A model generated the notes under the pieces. It worked only from the letters and a program-made list of their open reading frames with translations, was not told where the DNA came from and ran no database searches. This document shows, one piece after another, positions 7,570 through 16,032 of a DNA stretch of 18,363 nucleotides. The position numbers were made by a program, and so were the translations under genes. How positions within the stretch are numbered: the stretch's first letter is position 1; each line of letters starts with the position of its first letter. Source of the stretch: JAAYLC01 sp964636665 (GTDB lineage Bacteria > Bacteroidota > Bacteroidia > Flavobacteriales > Flavobacteriaceae); the NCBI GenBank assembly GCA_964636665.1, contig CAZWVT010000040.1:1-18363 (forward strand), read 5' to 3'.

Positions 7570-9318
7570 TTATTTTCTTCGTCTTTTTCCACCTGTTCCC
7601 GGAATTGACGGTTTCTCACGTCGTCGCGAACGGCCTTCTCTCCTTTCGGAAAATTGTGAATTTCCTTTTCTTCTTCTGGATTCTCCACCGGATTTACGTC
7701 GGTCTCCTTTTCTTCCTCTGTTTCTACCGCTGTGCGTATCTTGACTTTCTTCAACGTTGATGTTTCGTCCGTTTAATTTAAAATTTTTAAATACTTCAAA
7801 AACCATTTCGCGATGTTTGCTGTCGGTATTAAAAAACGAAAAACTGTCTTTTACGTCAACCTTGAATAAATCGTCTTTTCCGAGCTGCAACAAGTCTCTT
7901 AGAAAGTCTTTTAGACTCATCCAATCAAATCCGTCTTTGGCTCCGACATTTATAAAATATCGCACCGAATCCGAATCTCCAAAATCATTACTGTCAGAAA
8001 TGTTTAAATCTTTCGCATTTTGATAATAATTAAAGAATCGTGTAAACTCAACTGAAAATACCTTTTTTAACAATTCTTCTTTAGAAAAATCTTCTAAAAC
8101 CTCAGAAATAGCCGGCAAGTATGGATTGATTTCAGGATTGATTTCTGTATTTTTAATCGTATTGGCCAAATGAAATAATTGAACTTCACAAATTTCAATT
8201 CCCGATGGAATATCTCTTTTACGGAATTCCTGCTGAATTATTTTTTCAATGGCTTTGATTTTACGCACTTCGGATTTGGAAACAATCACAATAGAAACTC
8301 CAGTTTTTCCTGCACGACCGGTACGACCGCTTCTGTGGGTGTAAGTTTCTATTTCATCCGGAAGCTGATAATTGATGACATGCGTAATGTCAACCACATC
8401 AATTCCTCTTGCGGCGACATCCGTTGCCACCAACATCTGAATTTGGTGATTTCTAAAAGATTTCATGACCAGATCTCGCTGATTCTGACTTAAATCGCCG
8501 TGCAATGCCGCTGCATTATAGCCGTCTTCAATAAGTTTTTCGGCAATCTTCTGAGTTTCAATTTTTGTACGGCAAAACACAACCGAGAAAATATTTGGAT
8601 GCGCATCTGCCAAACGTTTTAATGCATTATAACGATCTCTTGCATTTACTACATAATATTCATGAGAGACATTTTGCGAACCTGTATTCTTAGTTCCGAT
8701 AGTAACTTCTACCGGTGTGTGCATAAACTTTTTGGCAATGGTTGAAACTTCTTTCGGCATTGTTGCACTGAAAAGCCAAGTACTTTTATCTGAAGGCGTG
8801 TGAGATAAGATGTCGGTAATATCTTCATAAAATCCCATATTCAACATTTCATCAGCTTCATCGAGTACGCAATATTCAATTTGAGAGATATCAATCATCT
8901 TTCGACCAATCATATCTTTCATTCTTCCGGGAGTTGCCACAATAATTTGAGCTCCTCTTTTAAGTTGTCTCGCTTGATCGGAAATACTGGCGCCACCGTA
9001 AACTGCAACTACGTTGAGTCCCGGATAATATTTTCCGTAATTTTCCAATTCCTTGGCAATCTGCAAACAAAGTTCACGCGTGGGAGAAAGTATTAATCCT
9101 TGGGTGATTCTGCTATCGATGTTTATCTTTTGAAGCATCGGAAAACCAAAAGCGGCGGTTTTTCCGGTACCGGTTTGTGCCAAAGAAACCATATCGGTTT
9201 CACGGTCTAAAAGAATTGGAATTGCTTTTTTTTGAATTTCCGACGGTTCTTCAAAACCCATATCGGCAATGGCTTTCAGAAGATTTTCTTCCAAGCCTAA
9301 ATTTTTAAATGCTGTCAT
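7570..9318 (-). CDS. DEAD-box ATP-dependent RNA helicase with DbpA-like RNA-binding domain
   Basis: This 582-residue protein unwinds or remodels structured RNA using ATP. The helicase core has all motifs: Q motif (F4...Q29), motif I AQTGTGKT 47-54, Ia PTREL 79-83, TPGR 129-132, II DEAD 153-156, III SAT 184-186, LHGDLSQNQR 272-281, VATD 297-300, VAARGID 301-307, and VI HRSGRTGR 328-335. Residues about 450-525 (RYFINVGAKDGFDW...) fit the DbpA/CsdA RNA-binding fold. The tail 528-582 is rich in Arg, Lys, Gly and Ser, a disordered basic RNA-binding extension. The layout resembles DeaD/CsdA and CshA proteins of ribosome assembly, cold adaptation and mRNA decay; which role applies is not decided by sequence. 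It has its own terminator and a structured leader, so it is probably monocistronic. Confidence 0.95.
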   Translation of the reverse strand: MTAFKNLGLEENLLKAIADMGFEEPSEIQKKAIPILLDRETDMVSLAQTGTGKTAAFGFPMLQKINIDSRITQGLILSPTRELCLQIAKELENYGKYYPGLNVVAVYGGASISDQARQLKRGAQIIVATPGRMKDMIGRKMIDISQIEYCVLDEADEMLNMGFYEDITDILSHTPSDKSTWLFSATMPKEVSTIAKKFMHTPVEVTIGTKNTGSQNVSHEYYVVNARDRYNALKRLADAHPNIFSVVFCRTKIETQKIAEKLIEDGYNAAALHGDLSQNQRDLVMKSFRNHQIQMLVATDVAARGIDVVDITHVINYQLPDEIETYTHRSGRTGRAGKTGVSIVIVSKSEVRKIKAIEKIIQQEFRKRDIPSGIEICEVQLFHLANTIKNTEINPEINPYLPAISEVLEDFSKEELLKKVFSVEFTRFFNYYQNAKDLNISDSNDFGDSDSVRYFINVGAKDGFDWMSLKDFLRDLLQLGKDDLFKVDVKDSFSFFNTDSKHREMVFEVFKNFKLNGRNINVEESQDTHSGRNRGRKGDRRKSGGESRRRKGNSQFSERREGRSRRREKPSIPGTGGKRRRK

Positions 9319-9340
9319 TTGTTTAATTTAATTAATCCTC

Positions 9341-9403
9341 AGGTGCTTTAAGAAGCTTTGAAAACACCTGTTGGACATAAACAAATCAGCTTCGAGAACA
9401 CCT
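9341..9403 (-). promoter_or_regulatory. Repeat-bearing structured 5' leader of the helicase mRNA
   Basis: On the minus strand the leader holds two 16-base direct repeats, AGGTGTTCTCGAAGCT (complement of 9388-9403) and AGGTGTTTTCAAAGCT (complement of 9354-9369). They match at 14 of 16 positions and start 34 bases apart. In RNA the second repeat's AGGUGUUUU can pair with AAAGCACCU (complement of 9341-9349) as a 9-bp stem with one G-U pair and an 11-base loop. The first repeat's AGGUGUU could pair with the same partner over 7 bp, so two exclusive folds are possible. The partner ends 22 bases before the ATG. The repeats are seen; a regulatory function is inferred. Confidence 0.45.
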
Positions 9404-9451
9404 TTATAAAAATATGTTTATAAAAAATCGTCTATCGAAATTTTAAGGGTG

Positions 9452-9459
9452 CAAAAATA
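9452..9459 (-). promoter_or_regulatory. Candidate -7 promoter element for the helicase
   Basis: Minus-strand TATTTTTG matches the Bacteroidota -7 consensus TAnnTTTG exactly and lies 133 bases before the helicase ATG, upstream of the leader repeats. No clear TTG-containing -33 element is visible at the expected spacing. If used, the 5' untranslated leader would be about 125 bases long. Confidence 0.4.
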
Positions 9460-9565
9460 GACTAAATTATTGGATTTATTAATAGATACAGGAAGTAATT
9501 TCTTTATTGGGAATTTGCATGAAAAAAATTGAGGTTCTTTGCTGAATCATATTTATCCAACTTCT

Positions 9566-12500
9566 TTAATCCTCAATATTACGGTCAGGAATAACGTTTG
9601 CATTTGGATTGATTAACTCCTCTTCAGAAATTGTTCCGGATGAATTTATTTGATATTCTATAGGAAAACTGCTGTCATCGGGTAAAACCGGCAACACTTC
9701 CATTTCACGTTGTGCTTTTTTATTGAAGAGTTTCCGCATTAATTCTTCTACCGTATTAAAACTTACGGAATAAGAAAGTCCCAAACCTTGTTCAAAAATT
9801 TGATCTTCCCCGATAAACTGTAAATCTGCTTGACGGTTAAAGAATTTCATCCTCAAACTTCCGTCATGATTCATAAGCCATTGAACTTCAATATCTCCGG
9901 CAACTGATGTTTCTGTGGTTCCTCCTACCGGCACGGCCACTTTTCCATTTATTAAAATTCGTTCATTGATTTGTGTGCTTAGAGTAACTCCAAATCTATC
10001 GGCTGTTTCTTGATCAGGTAAATTGGAACCCACTGAATAATCAAGTCCAACTTTAAACTTTCCGTCTTGGTCGGCAAATAAACTGTTTACAAGTCCGGAC
10101 ATTCTGTCGGCAACTGTTCCGGCGAATGCGTTTGTTCCTCCAAAATTATCATCGACAAAGGAATTTGAGGCCAGTAAGAACAATGCTTGATTTTGTCGTT
10201 GCTCTTCAGTCTGCAATTTAAATTGAAGCTCACTGTTTAACGTAGAACTCACACGAGGAAATTCAATTTCAAAAGACAATCCCGGTTGCTCCAATTCTCC
10301 GTTTAAGCCGACATAAACTTCTACCGGAATTTTTCGATTAATGGTAGGATTATCCAATAAAACTGATGGATTGGCCTCAGTATTATAAACTGCTTGCAAA
10401 TCTAAATTGGCGCGTTCCGGAGCACCGTTCCAAACGATAAGACCACCCGGAACTACTGCAATATTCCGCTGAATAATACCGCCGTATCGAAAATCAAATT
10501 CACCTGAAAAAACCACAAAATCACCATACATTAGAAATTTTCCTGCCGTATCGATTCGCAACAGTAAAGTCCCGCTTCCCCTGCCTTTTAAAGTAGAATT
10601 ATTTGCCTGATCCACCACCACTTCGACTTCGGCATTGTTGTTTATATTCAGGTTAAAATCCAATACCATTTTTTTAACTTCTGTGATTACGGTGCCCTGC
10701 CCTTCTATCCTTGCTCTTTTTTCTTCAGGTGAAAGGAAATGCACAAAAGAATCATCGCTTATGGATTCAACCTCACTAATCGGAATTTTAAAACTCGTGC
10801 CGGATTCGGTGGTGGCATCGGCGTGAATAACCAACTGATCAACCGGTCCGTTTATCGTTACCAATCCACTCATAAAAGCAGTTCCGTAATACAGTGCATC
10901 TTCACTTTCAGGAGTGTCCAAAACTAAAAATCGTTCCGGTGCTTGAAGTTGCAAATTCAATTCCCAATTCGAAAAATTGGTATGTCCGCCATAACCTGAA
11001 AGCACCGATTTTGTATTGAATTTAGAATCCGTGAGCGTTGTATGTGCAATTTCAAATCTGTTTTTGCTGACACTAATCGGCGTATTGTTTTCAATTTGAA
11101 AATCTGTGTTTAGGTAAGGAATTTTCAATCCTCCCTGATTCAATGTTAAAAGTCCCCGAATATCCGGTGATTTATAATTTCCTGAAACAATGGCGTTTCC
11201 GCTCAAATAACCTCGAATGTTAGAAATAACATCACCTCCGAATGGGCTAAATGCTTGAATATTAAATCGATTCATATCTACATCTAAATGAATACTCGAA
11301 TCATCTCCTACAACATCAATCCTCCCTTCTGCAAAAATTGATTTTCTTCCTTGGTAGGTCAACGACGAACCAATGGTGTATCGGGTTAAATCTTCATTTC
11401 CTTCTACGTTTAAATCTAAATTTCCGAAAGGAATTTCATTGATAAACAACTCTTCTATCGTAATGGAAGAAGTCGGATAATATGCTTTTTCTTTTTGTAG
11501 AAAACTCAATTCCCCGTTTACTTTTCCTCCCAATTTCAGACTGTCGATATCCGGAGTGATGTGGTCGATATTAACATTATCAAAATTCAATTTTATATCT
11601 TTATAGGTCGAATCGCGAAGCATTCCTGCCAATTGAATCATTTCTTCTTGATGACTGAATACGATGCTGTCCAAATGGAGTTCTGAAAAATTATCATTAA
11701 AAACAACCTTGTTTCGACGGTTATTTTGTTCGTTGACGTGCCAAGTGTTTCCTTTGTAAGTAATATCGGATTTTTTTGCGCCGATTACAGATTTTCCATC
11801 TTGATTAATAGTATGATACAAAGAAAGATGATATAAATCTTCTTTTTCTTTTCCGCCTTTGAGTTCGCCCCGAATGTACATCGTGTCGTTCAGCGTTTTG
11901 TTGATGACATTTAAATCGGTCATTTCATAAAATCCGGTATAAATAGAATCCGCAGAAATGTAGGTGTTAAACAACGGATTATCGTTGTCCATATTAATTC
12001 TCAACTTTCCAATATAATTGTTGAAAAGCAATATTTCGGGAGAATTGAAATCAAGAACAAATTTGGATTCATCAGAATATACAGCACCTCTAATCCGCGT
12101 ATTGTCTCCAAATTTTACTTGCGGAATAAAAACATCCACAATTTTATTGTAAACTTCAAAATCGTAATTGATGTATTGATTGGTAGTAACTTCTCTGGGA
12201 ATATAGTTTGCATAAATACTCGCCACTCCGTTTTGAAAAAGATTCGGAATGTCTTTTAGAATAAATTCGCCACTTATTTTTCCATTTAAAATATCCGGGG
12301 AATTCACTTCGATGGTACGAACTTCATTATCAAAAGTCGAAATAACCGTAAAATCATCGAAATAAAAATAATCGTATTCATTTTGGTAAAACGTACGATT
12401 GAAATTGATGGTGCCCGCAACGTTGTCTACCGTGTTCCCTTCCATATCTACCACTACATCTCCGGTAAATACGGCAATGCTGTCTCTGCTTATGAGATTG

Positions 12501-13999
12501 AGTTTATTTAAATCGGAATAGATGATACTTGCGTGAAAATCCAACTTGTTTCGTTCTAAAGTTGCATCGATTAATCCATTAAACTCTAATTGCAAATTGG
12601 GGTCGTCAACAACCAAATTTCCATCAAAAATGGGATTTTTGAAATTTCCCGAAAATTCTATGTTTTTATAGGTATATCCTTCAAATGAAAAATTTCTAAC
12701 ATTTCCAGTCATTTCTGTATTGATGGTATTTTGATTTAATCCGCGTCCTGCTACTTCAACATTTCCGGTAATCAGACCTAAAGAAGTTGTTTTTGTTAGC
12801 CGCCCGAGATTGAAATTATTCAACTCCAAATTACCCGTGTAATAGGCATTATCTATATTCTCAATATTTCCAAGTACCAAGTCAATTCTCGCCCGACCGA
12901 TAGCACTACTCAAATTGCTGTTTGTTTGAATTTCATCAGCAAATAAAGAGGAATTTCCGGTTAGACGGAAATCTCTTAATTCTTTCAATTCTTCTGGAAG
13001 TGAATTTCCAAAAATTTCCGGCATCAAACGCCGCAAATCATAATAATTTGTTTGAATGTCATGATGTTGTGCGCTGATTCTGATAGGTTCTGAATTGATT
13101 AAATTTTTAAAATCAAAATCTCCTCTAAATTCCGAAGTGCCAATCCTTATCAGTGTTCTATTTGCTTGAAAATCATTTAGATGACCATTTATTTCTGTTG
13201 AAATTTGCATTTTCTGACCGCTTCCGAATTCATTGTAAAACGTATTTAAATCTTCCGAAGCGATAATGCTTTCATTTAAAGAAGCGGTTATTAAAACATC
13301 GTTTTCAAAATTGCTCATGCTTTCCGTTTCAGAAAAATCAAAAATCACATCTCCTTGCAGTTTTGTTCCGGAGGCTGTTTCCATCAAAAGATTTTTAAAC
13401 GTCATATAAGTCTTTCCAATGGCAAAATCTGTCATCAAATTATCGACTTTCATACCCTCTTTGATGAAAAAATTCATTTCATCAACCGTTGCACTGATAT
13501 CCGGTCCGTCAATATTGAATTTTCTTCCTGATAAATTGACTTCTTGAAAATCAAAAATCTCAGGATTCTCCAGATTTTCATTGATGATTTTTATTCTGCT
13601 GTCAATAAGATTTACGGTGCGACCGAATAGTAAGAAAGGATTGCCGGATTTTTCTTTGTCTGAAGCAAATTTATCGGTAAAAACCGTAAGATTATCGATT
13701 TCTTCTCCTTTGTAGGTCTTTAGATAAAAGTGCGCTTTTTCCAATCGGATTTTATCTAAGTTGAGATTCCCTTCGACAATTTTTTTAAGACTTAAAATAT
13801 TTGTTTGAAGCTCATGGCTGTAAATCAACGTATCTTTATGATGATCAGCAATATAAACCTCGCGCATATCAATCTCACCACGCCAATTCAATCCCAGTCG
13901 AGCCACATGAATGGAAGTTCCAAAGCGCTCGTTTAAATCTGTTGTAAATTTATTTGCAGCCCAGGTTTGTACTGAAGGGATTGAAAAAATGATAATCAA
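9566..13999 (-). CDS. tamB: TamB-like translocation/assembly module protein (DUF490)
   Basis: This very long envelope protein has 1477 residues from the TTG at 13999. Most of it is beta-rich repetitive sequence with alternating polar and hydrophobic residues, like AsmA/TamB/VPS13-type bridge proteins. The C-terminal 300-400 residues (GRGSGTLLLRIDT..., F-x-F-R-Y-G-G, then the VPGGLIVWNGAPERANLDL region and F-E-I-E-F-P) fit the TamB/DUF490 domain. TamB spans the periplasm from the inner to the outer membrane and works with a BamA-family protein in outer-membrane assembly or phospholipid transport. The frame stays open upstream to a TAG at 14066-14068 and there encodes RKLIKILSW plus the first half of a membrane helix, so the true start is probably ATC at 14060-14062, giving 1498 residues. 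It is divergent from tsaD with about 40 bases between. Confidence 0.88.
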   Translation of the reverse strand: MIIIFSIPSVQTWAANKFTTDLNERFGTSIHVARLGLNWRGEIDMREVYIADHHKDTLIYSHELQTNILSLKKIVEGNLNLDKIRLEKAHFYLKTYKGEEIDNLTVFTDKFASDKEKSGNPFLLFGRTVNLIDSRIKIINENLENPEIFDFQEVNLSGRKFNIDGPDISATVDEMNFFIKEGMKVDNLMTDFAIGKTYMTFKNLLMETASGTKLQGDVIFDFSETESMSNFENDVLITASLNESIIASEDLNTFYNEFGSGQKMQISTEINGHLNDFQANRTLIRIGTSEFRGDFDFKNLINSEPIRISAQHHDIQTNYYDLRRLMPEIFGNSLPEELKELRDFRLTGNSSLFADEIQTNSNLSSAIGRARIDLVLGNIENIDNAYYTGNLELNNFNLGRLTKTTSLGLITGNVEVAGRGLNQNTINTEMTGNVRNFSFEGYTYKNIEFSGNFKNPIFDGNLVVDDPNLQLEFNGLIDATLERNKLDFHASIIYSDLNKLNLISRDSIAVFTGDVVVDMEGNTVDNVAGTINFNRTFYQNEYDYFYFDDFTVISTFDNEVRTIEVNSPDILNGKISGEFILKDIPNLFQNGVASIYANYIPREVTTNQYINYDFEVYNKIVDVFIPQVKFGDNTRIRGAVYSDESKFVLDFNSPEILLFNNYIGKLRINMDNDNPLFNTYISADSIYTGFYEMTDLNVINKTLNDTMYIRGELKGGKEKEDLYHLSLYHTINQDGKSVIGAKKSDITYKGNTWHVNEQNNRRNKVVFNDNFSELHLDSIVFSHQEEMIQLAGMLRDSTYKDIKLNFDNVNIDHITPDIDSLKLGGKVNGELSFLQKEKAYYPTSSITIEELFINEIPFGNLDLNVEGNEDLTRYTIGSSLTYQGRKSIFAEGRIDVVGDDSSIHLDVDMNRFNIQAFSPFGGDVISNIRGYLSGNAIVSGNYKSPDIRGLLTLNQGGLKIPYLNTDFQIENNTPISVSKNRFEIAHTTLTDSKFNTKSVLSGYGGHTNFSNWELNLQLQAPERFLVLDTPESEDALYYGTAFMSGLVTINGPVDQLVIHADATTESGTSFKIPISEVESISDDSFVHFLSPEEKRARIEGQGTVITEVKKMVLDFNLNINNNAEVEVVVDQANNSTLKGRGSGTLLLRIDTAGKFLMYGDFVVFSGEFDFRYGGIIQRNIAVVPGGLIVWNGAPERANLDLQAVYNTEANPSVLLDNPTINRKIPVEVYVGLNGELEQPGLSFEIEFPRVSSTLNSELQFKLQTEEQRQNQALFLLASNSFVDDNFGGTNAFAGTVADRMSGLVNSLFADQDGKFKVGLDYSVGSNLPDQETADRFGVTLSTQINERILINGKVAVPVGGTTETSVAGDIEVQWLMNHDGSLRMKFFNRQADLQFIGEDQIFEQGLGLSYSVSFNTVEELMRKLFNKKAQREMEVLPVLPDDSSFPIEYQINSSGTISEEELINPNANVIPDRNIED

Positions 14000-14062
14000 T
14001 CCTAAAAAAAGTGCTGCGATACCAACAATTATCCAACTGAGAATTTTTATTAGTTTTCTGAT
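14000..14062 (-). other. Likely missing N-terminal extension of TamB, beginning at ATC
   Basis: Continuing the tamB frame upstream of TTG 13999 gives, from the ATC at 14060-14062, I-R-K-L-I-K-I-L-S-W-I-I-V-G-I-A-A-L-F-L-G, then the annotated L-I-I-I-F-S-I-P. This is a short basic stretch followed by one continuous hydrophobic helix, the signal anchor expected of TamB. No ATG, GTG or TTG occurs in this stretch; reading G as C at base 14060 would make it ATG. Either a rare ATC start or a base error is possible. Confidence 0.6.
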
Positions 14063-14077
14063 ACGCTATTTATGTTT

Positions 14078-14085
14078 TAATTTTG
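14078..14085 (+). promoter_or_regulatory. Candidate -7 promoter element for tsaD
   Basis: TAATTTTG is an exact match to TAnnTTTG, 17 bases before the GTG of tsaD, implying a very short leader. The -33 region would fall inside the 5' coding end of the divergent tamB gene (around 14052-14060), where TTTTCTG is only a loose match. Confidence 0.5.
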
Positions 14086-14102
14086 CATTTTAAATTTTCA
14101 AA

Positions 14103-15280
14103 GTGAACCTTTCCGACATTTATATTTTAGCTATTGAATCTTCTTGTGATGACACTGCTGCCGCTGTGATTCATAACGGTTACATACTCAGTAATGTTGT
14201 AGCATCTCAAGAAGTACACCAAAAGTACGGCGGAGTTGTTCCCGAACTTGCCTCACGCGCACATCAGCAACATATTGTTCCTGTGGTTCACCAAGCTTTA
14301 CANNNNNNNNNNNNNNNNNNNNNNNNNNNNNNNNNNNNNNNNNNNNNNNNNNNNNNNNNNNNNNNNNNNNNNNNNNNNNNNNNNNNNNNNNNNNNNNNNN
14401 NNTTGCCTCACGCGCACATCAGCAACATATTGTTCCTGTGGTTCACCAAGCTTTACACCGTGCAAATATCGACAAAAATCAATTATCTGCTATTGCTTTT
14501 ACTCAAGGTCCGGGACTTTTGGGTTCCTTGTTGGTTGGAATGTCATTTGCCAAATCTTTAGCACTTAGTTTGGACATTCCATTGATTGCTGTAAACCATA
14601 TGCAGGGACATATTCTGGCGCATTTTATAAAAGAAGAAAATAAAAAACCACCTCAATTTCCTTTCCTGGCACTGACCATCAGCGGCGGACATACGCAAAT
14701 TGTCAAGGTTTCTGATTATTTTGATATGGAAATCATCGGAAAAACAATCGATGATGCTGTGGGCGAAGCATTCGACAAAAGTGCAAAAATCTTAGGCCTC
14801 CCCTATCCCGGCGGTCCTTTAATCGATAAATATGCGCAACAAGGAAATCCAAAACGTTTTAAATTCCCTAAACCAAAAGTGAATCCGTTGGATTTCAGCT
14901 TTAGCGGTTTAAAAACTTCCATATTGTATTTTGTCGAAAAGGAAACTGAAAAAAATCCGGAATTTATCAAAGATAATATAGAAGATATTTGTGCGAGCAT
15001 CCAATATACCATTGTTTCCTATTTGATGGATAAATTAAAAAATGCAGTAAAACAAACAGGAATTAAGGAAATTGCAATTGGTGGCGGCGTTTCTGCAAAC
15101 AGCGGCATTCGGAATGCTTTAAAAGAAGCAGAAAAAAAACACGGTTGGATGACGCATATTCCTAAATTTGAATATTGTACCGATAATGCGGCGATGATTG
15201 CCATTGCGGGTGAATTGAAATTTCAAGAAGGTGATTTTGCCTCACAAAATGTCGTTGCAGCTGCACGAATTGAATTTTAA
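14103..15280 (+). CDS. tsaD: tRNA N6-adenosine threonylcarbamoyltransferase TsaD (interrupted by an assembly gap)
   Basis: TsaD (Kae1/Gcp) transfers threonylcarbamoyl from threonylcarbamoyl-AMP to A37 of ANN-reading tRNAs, forming t6A with TsaB and TsaE. The start is GTG 14103; the N-terminus has ESSCDDT (12-18) and the VPELASRAH signature. A run of 100 N (14303-14402) splits the gene, but the 55 bases on each side are identical. Removing 155 bases leaves one continuous frame of 340 residues, normal for TsaD. In the merged protein the metal ligands are H114 and H118 in NHMQGH and D309 in the C-terminal YCTDNAAM motif; SGGHTQ, DDAVGEAFDK and GGGVSANS are also intact. So the gene is not a pseudogene. 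rsmE follows 8 bases after the stop, suggesting an operon. Confidence 0.95.
14248..14302 (+). repeat. 55-base contig-end duplicate, left copy
   Basis: These 55 bases immediately before the N run are identical, without any mismatch, to 14403-14457 immediately after it. They are the end of the left contig and should be merged with the right copy; they are not a biological repeat. Confidence 0.95.
14303..14402. other. Scaffold gap of 100 N
   Basis: Exactly 100 N, the conventional placeholder for a gap of unknown size. The flanking 55-base identity implies that the true gap is minus 55, meaning the contigs overlap and no sequence is missing. Confidence 0.97.
14403..14457 (+). repeat. 55-base contig-end duplicate, right copy
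   Basis: This is the right-hand copy of the 55 bases at 14248-14302, starting at the first base after the N run. The offset between copies is 155 bases; deleting 155 bases keeps the tsaD frame. Confidence 0.95.
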
Positions 15281-15288
15281 TATTTGTT

Positions 15289-15999
15289 ATGCAATTATTT
15301 TACAATCCGCTTATAATCAGCAATAAAACTTCAGAAATTGAATTAGATAAGGATGAAAGTCGACATATTTATAAAGTATTGCGTAAAAATGTCGGAGATA
15401 AATTAACATTTACCAACGGCAGCGGAAGTTTTTTTGAAACAGAAATTATTCGCGTCGGTAAAACGGTAAAAATTAAAATATTATCCGAAGAGAAAGCAAC
15501 TTCTTTGCCATATTCGTTACATTTAGCTGTCGCTCCAACCAAATTAAATGACCGTTATGAATGGTTTATAGAAAAAGCAACGGAAATTGGTATTTCGGAA
15601 ATAACTCCAATTATTTGTGAACATAGTGAACGCCGAGTCATTAAAAAAGACCGTTTTGAGAAAATCATTCAAAGTGCGATGAAACAATCTTTAAAAGCGC
15701 ATTTGCCAATACTGAACGATGCCATTTCTTTTAAAGATTTTATAAATTCAGAAATTGCTGCTGAGATTAAATTGATAGCGCATTGTGCTGAAGGAGAAAA
15801 AAAATCAATGAAAGATGCTGTAAAACCACATAAAAAAGTACTCATTCTAATCGGTCCCGAGGGAGATTTTTCTAATAGTGAAATTGCGATGGCTGAAAAT
15901 GCCGGTTTTCAATCCATTAGCTTAGGAAACAGCCGACTGCGTACAGAAACTGCTGCTATTGTCGCATGTCATAGTGTTTCTTTTATAAATCACGAATAA
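15289..15999 (+). CDS. rsmE: 16S rRNA (uracil-1498-N3)-methyltransferase RsmE
   Basis: RsmE methylates N3 of U1498 in helix 44 of 16S rRNA within the 30S subunit, using S-adenosylmethionine. The 236-residue protein has an N-terminal PUA-like RNA-binding part (about 1-70, with SRHIYKVLRKNVGD) and a C-terminal SPOUT knot. The SAM-binding motifs are LIGPEGDFS with GPEGDF at 189-194, and LGNSRLRTETA with LRTETA at 217-222. The WFIEKATEIGI stretch in the middle is also characteristic. Length is normal. It begins 8 bases after tsaD and ends 33 bases before the DUF4159 gene. Confidence 0.96.
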   Translation: MQLFYNPLIISNKTSEIELDKDESRHIYKVLRKNVGDKLTFTNGSGSFFETEIIRVGKTVKIKILSEEKATSLPYSLHLAVAPTKLNDRYEWFIEKATEIGISEITPIICEHSERRVIKKDRFEKIIQSAMKQSLKAHLPILNDAISFKDFINSEIAAEIKLIAHCAEGEKKSMKDAVKPHKKVLILIGPEGDFSNSEIAMAENAGFQSISLGNSRLRTETAAIVACHSVSFINHE

Positions 16000-16006
16000 A
16001 ATAATG

Positions 16007-16014
16007 TACTTTTG
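16007..16014 (+). promoter_or_regulatory. Candidate -7 promoter element for the DUF4159 gene
   Basis: TACTTTTG fits TAnnTTTG exactly, 8 bases after the rsmE stop and 18 bases before the ATG at 16033. No strong -33 element is seen. It suggests that DUF4159 and the downstream genes can be transcribed separately from tsaD-rsmE. Confidence 0.45.
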
Positions 16015-16032
16015 AATGTTGAATTTTCTGAG

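Noticed and set aside
7488..7754. An 88-codon minus-strand frame overlapping the 3' end of the helicase gene, rich in Glu and Lys.
   Set aside because: It is the alternative frame of the Arg/Lys-rich tail and then runs through the terminator hairpin; the composition follows from the repetitive codons of the real gene.
9404..9565. Search for a small RNA, tRNA or tamB terminator in the spacer between tamB and the helicase.
   Set aside because: No cloverleaf, no GC-rich hairpin with a T run and no open frame with a plausible start was found; only the helicase promoter candidate stands out.
14220..14227. TACTTTTG on the minus strand, an exact -7 match that could serve tamB.
   Set aside because: It lies inside tsaD coding sequence about 160 bases from the likely tamB start, with no -33 partner; chance is a sufficient explanation.
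14236..14568. Other-frame readings across the N gap that look like duplicated protein fragments.
   Set aside because: They arise from the duplicated 55 bases and the N run; after merging only the tsaD frame remains.
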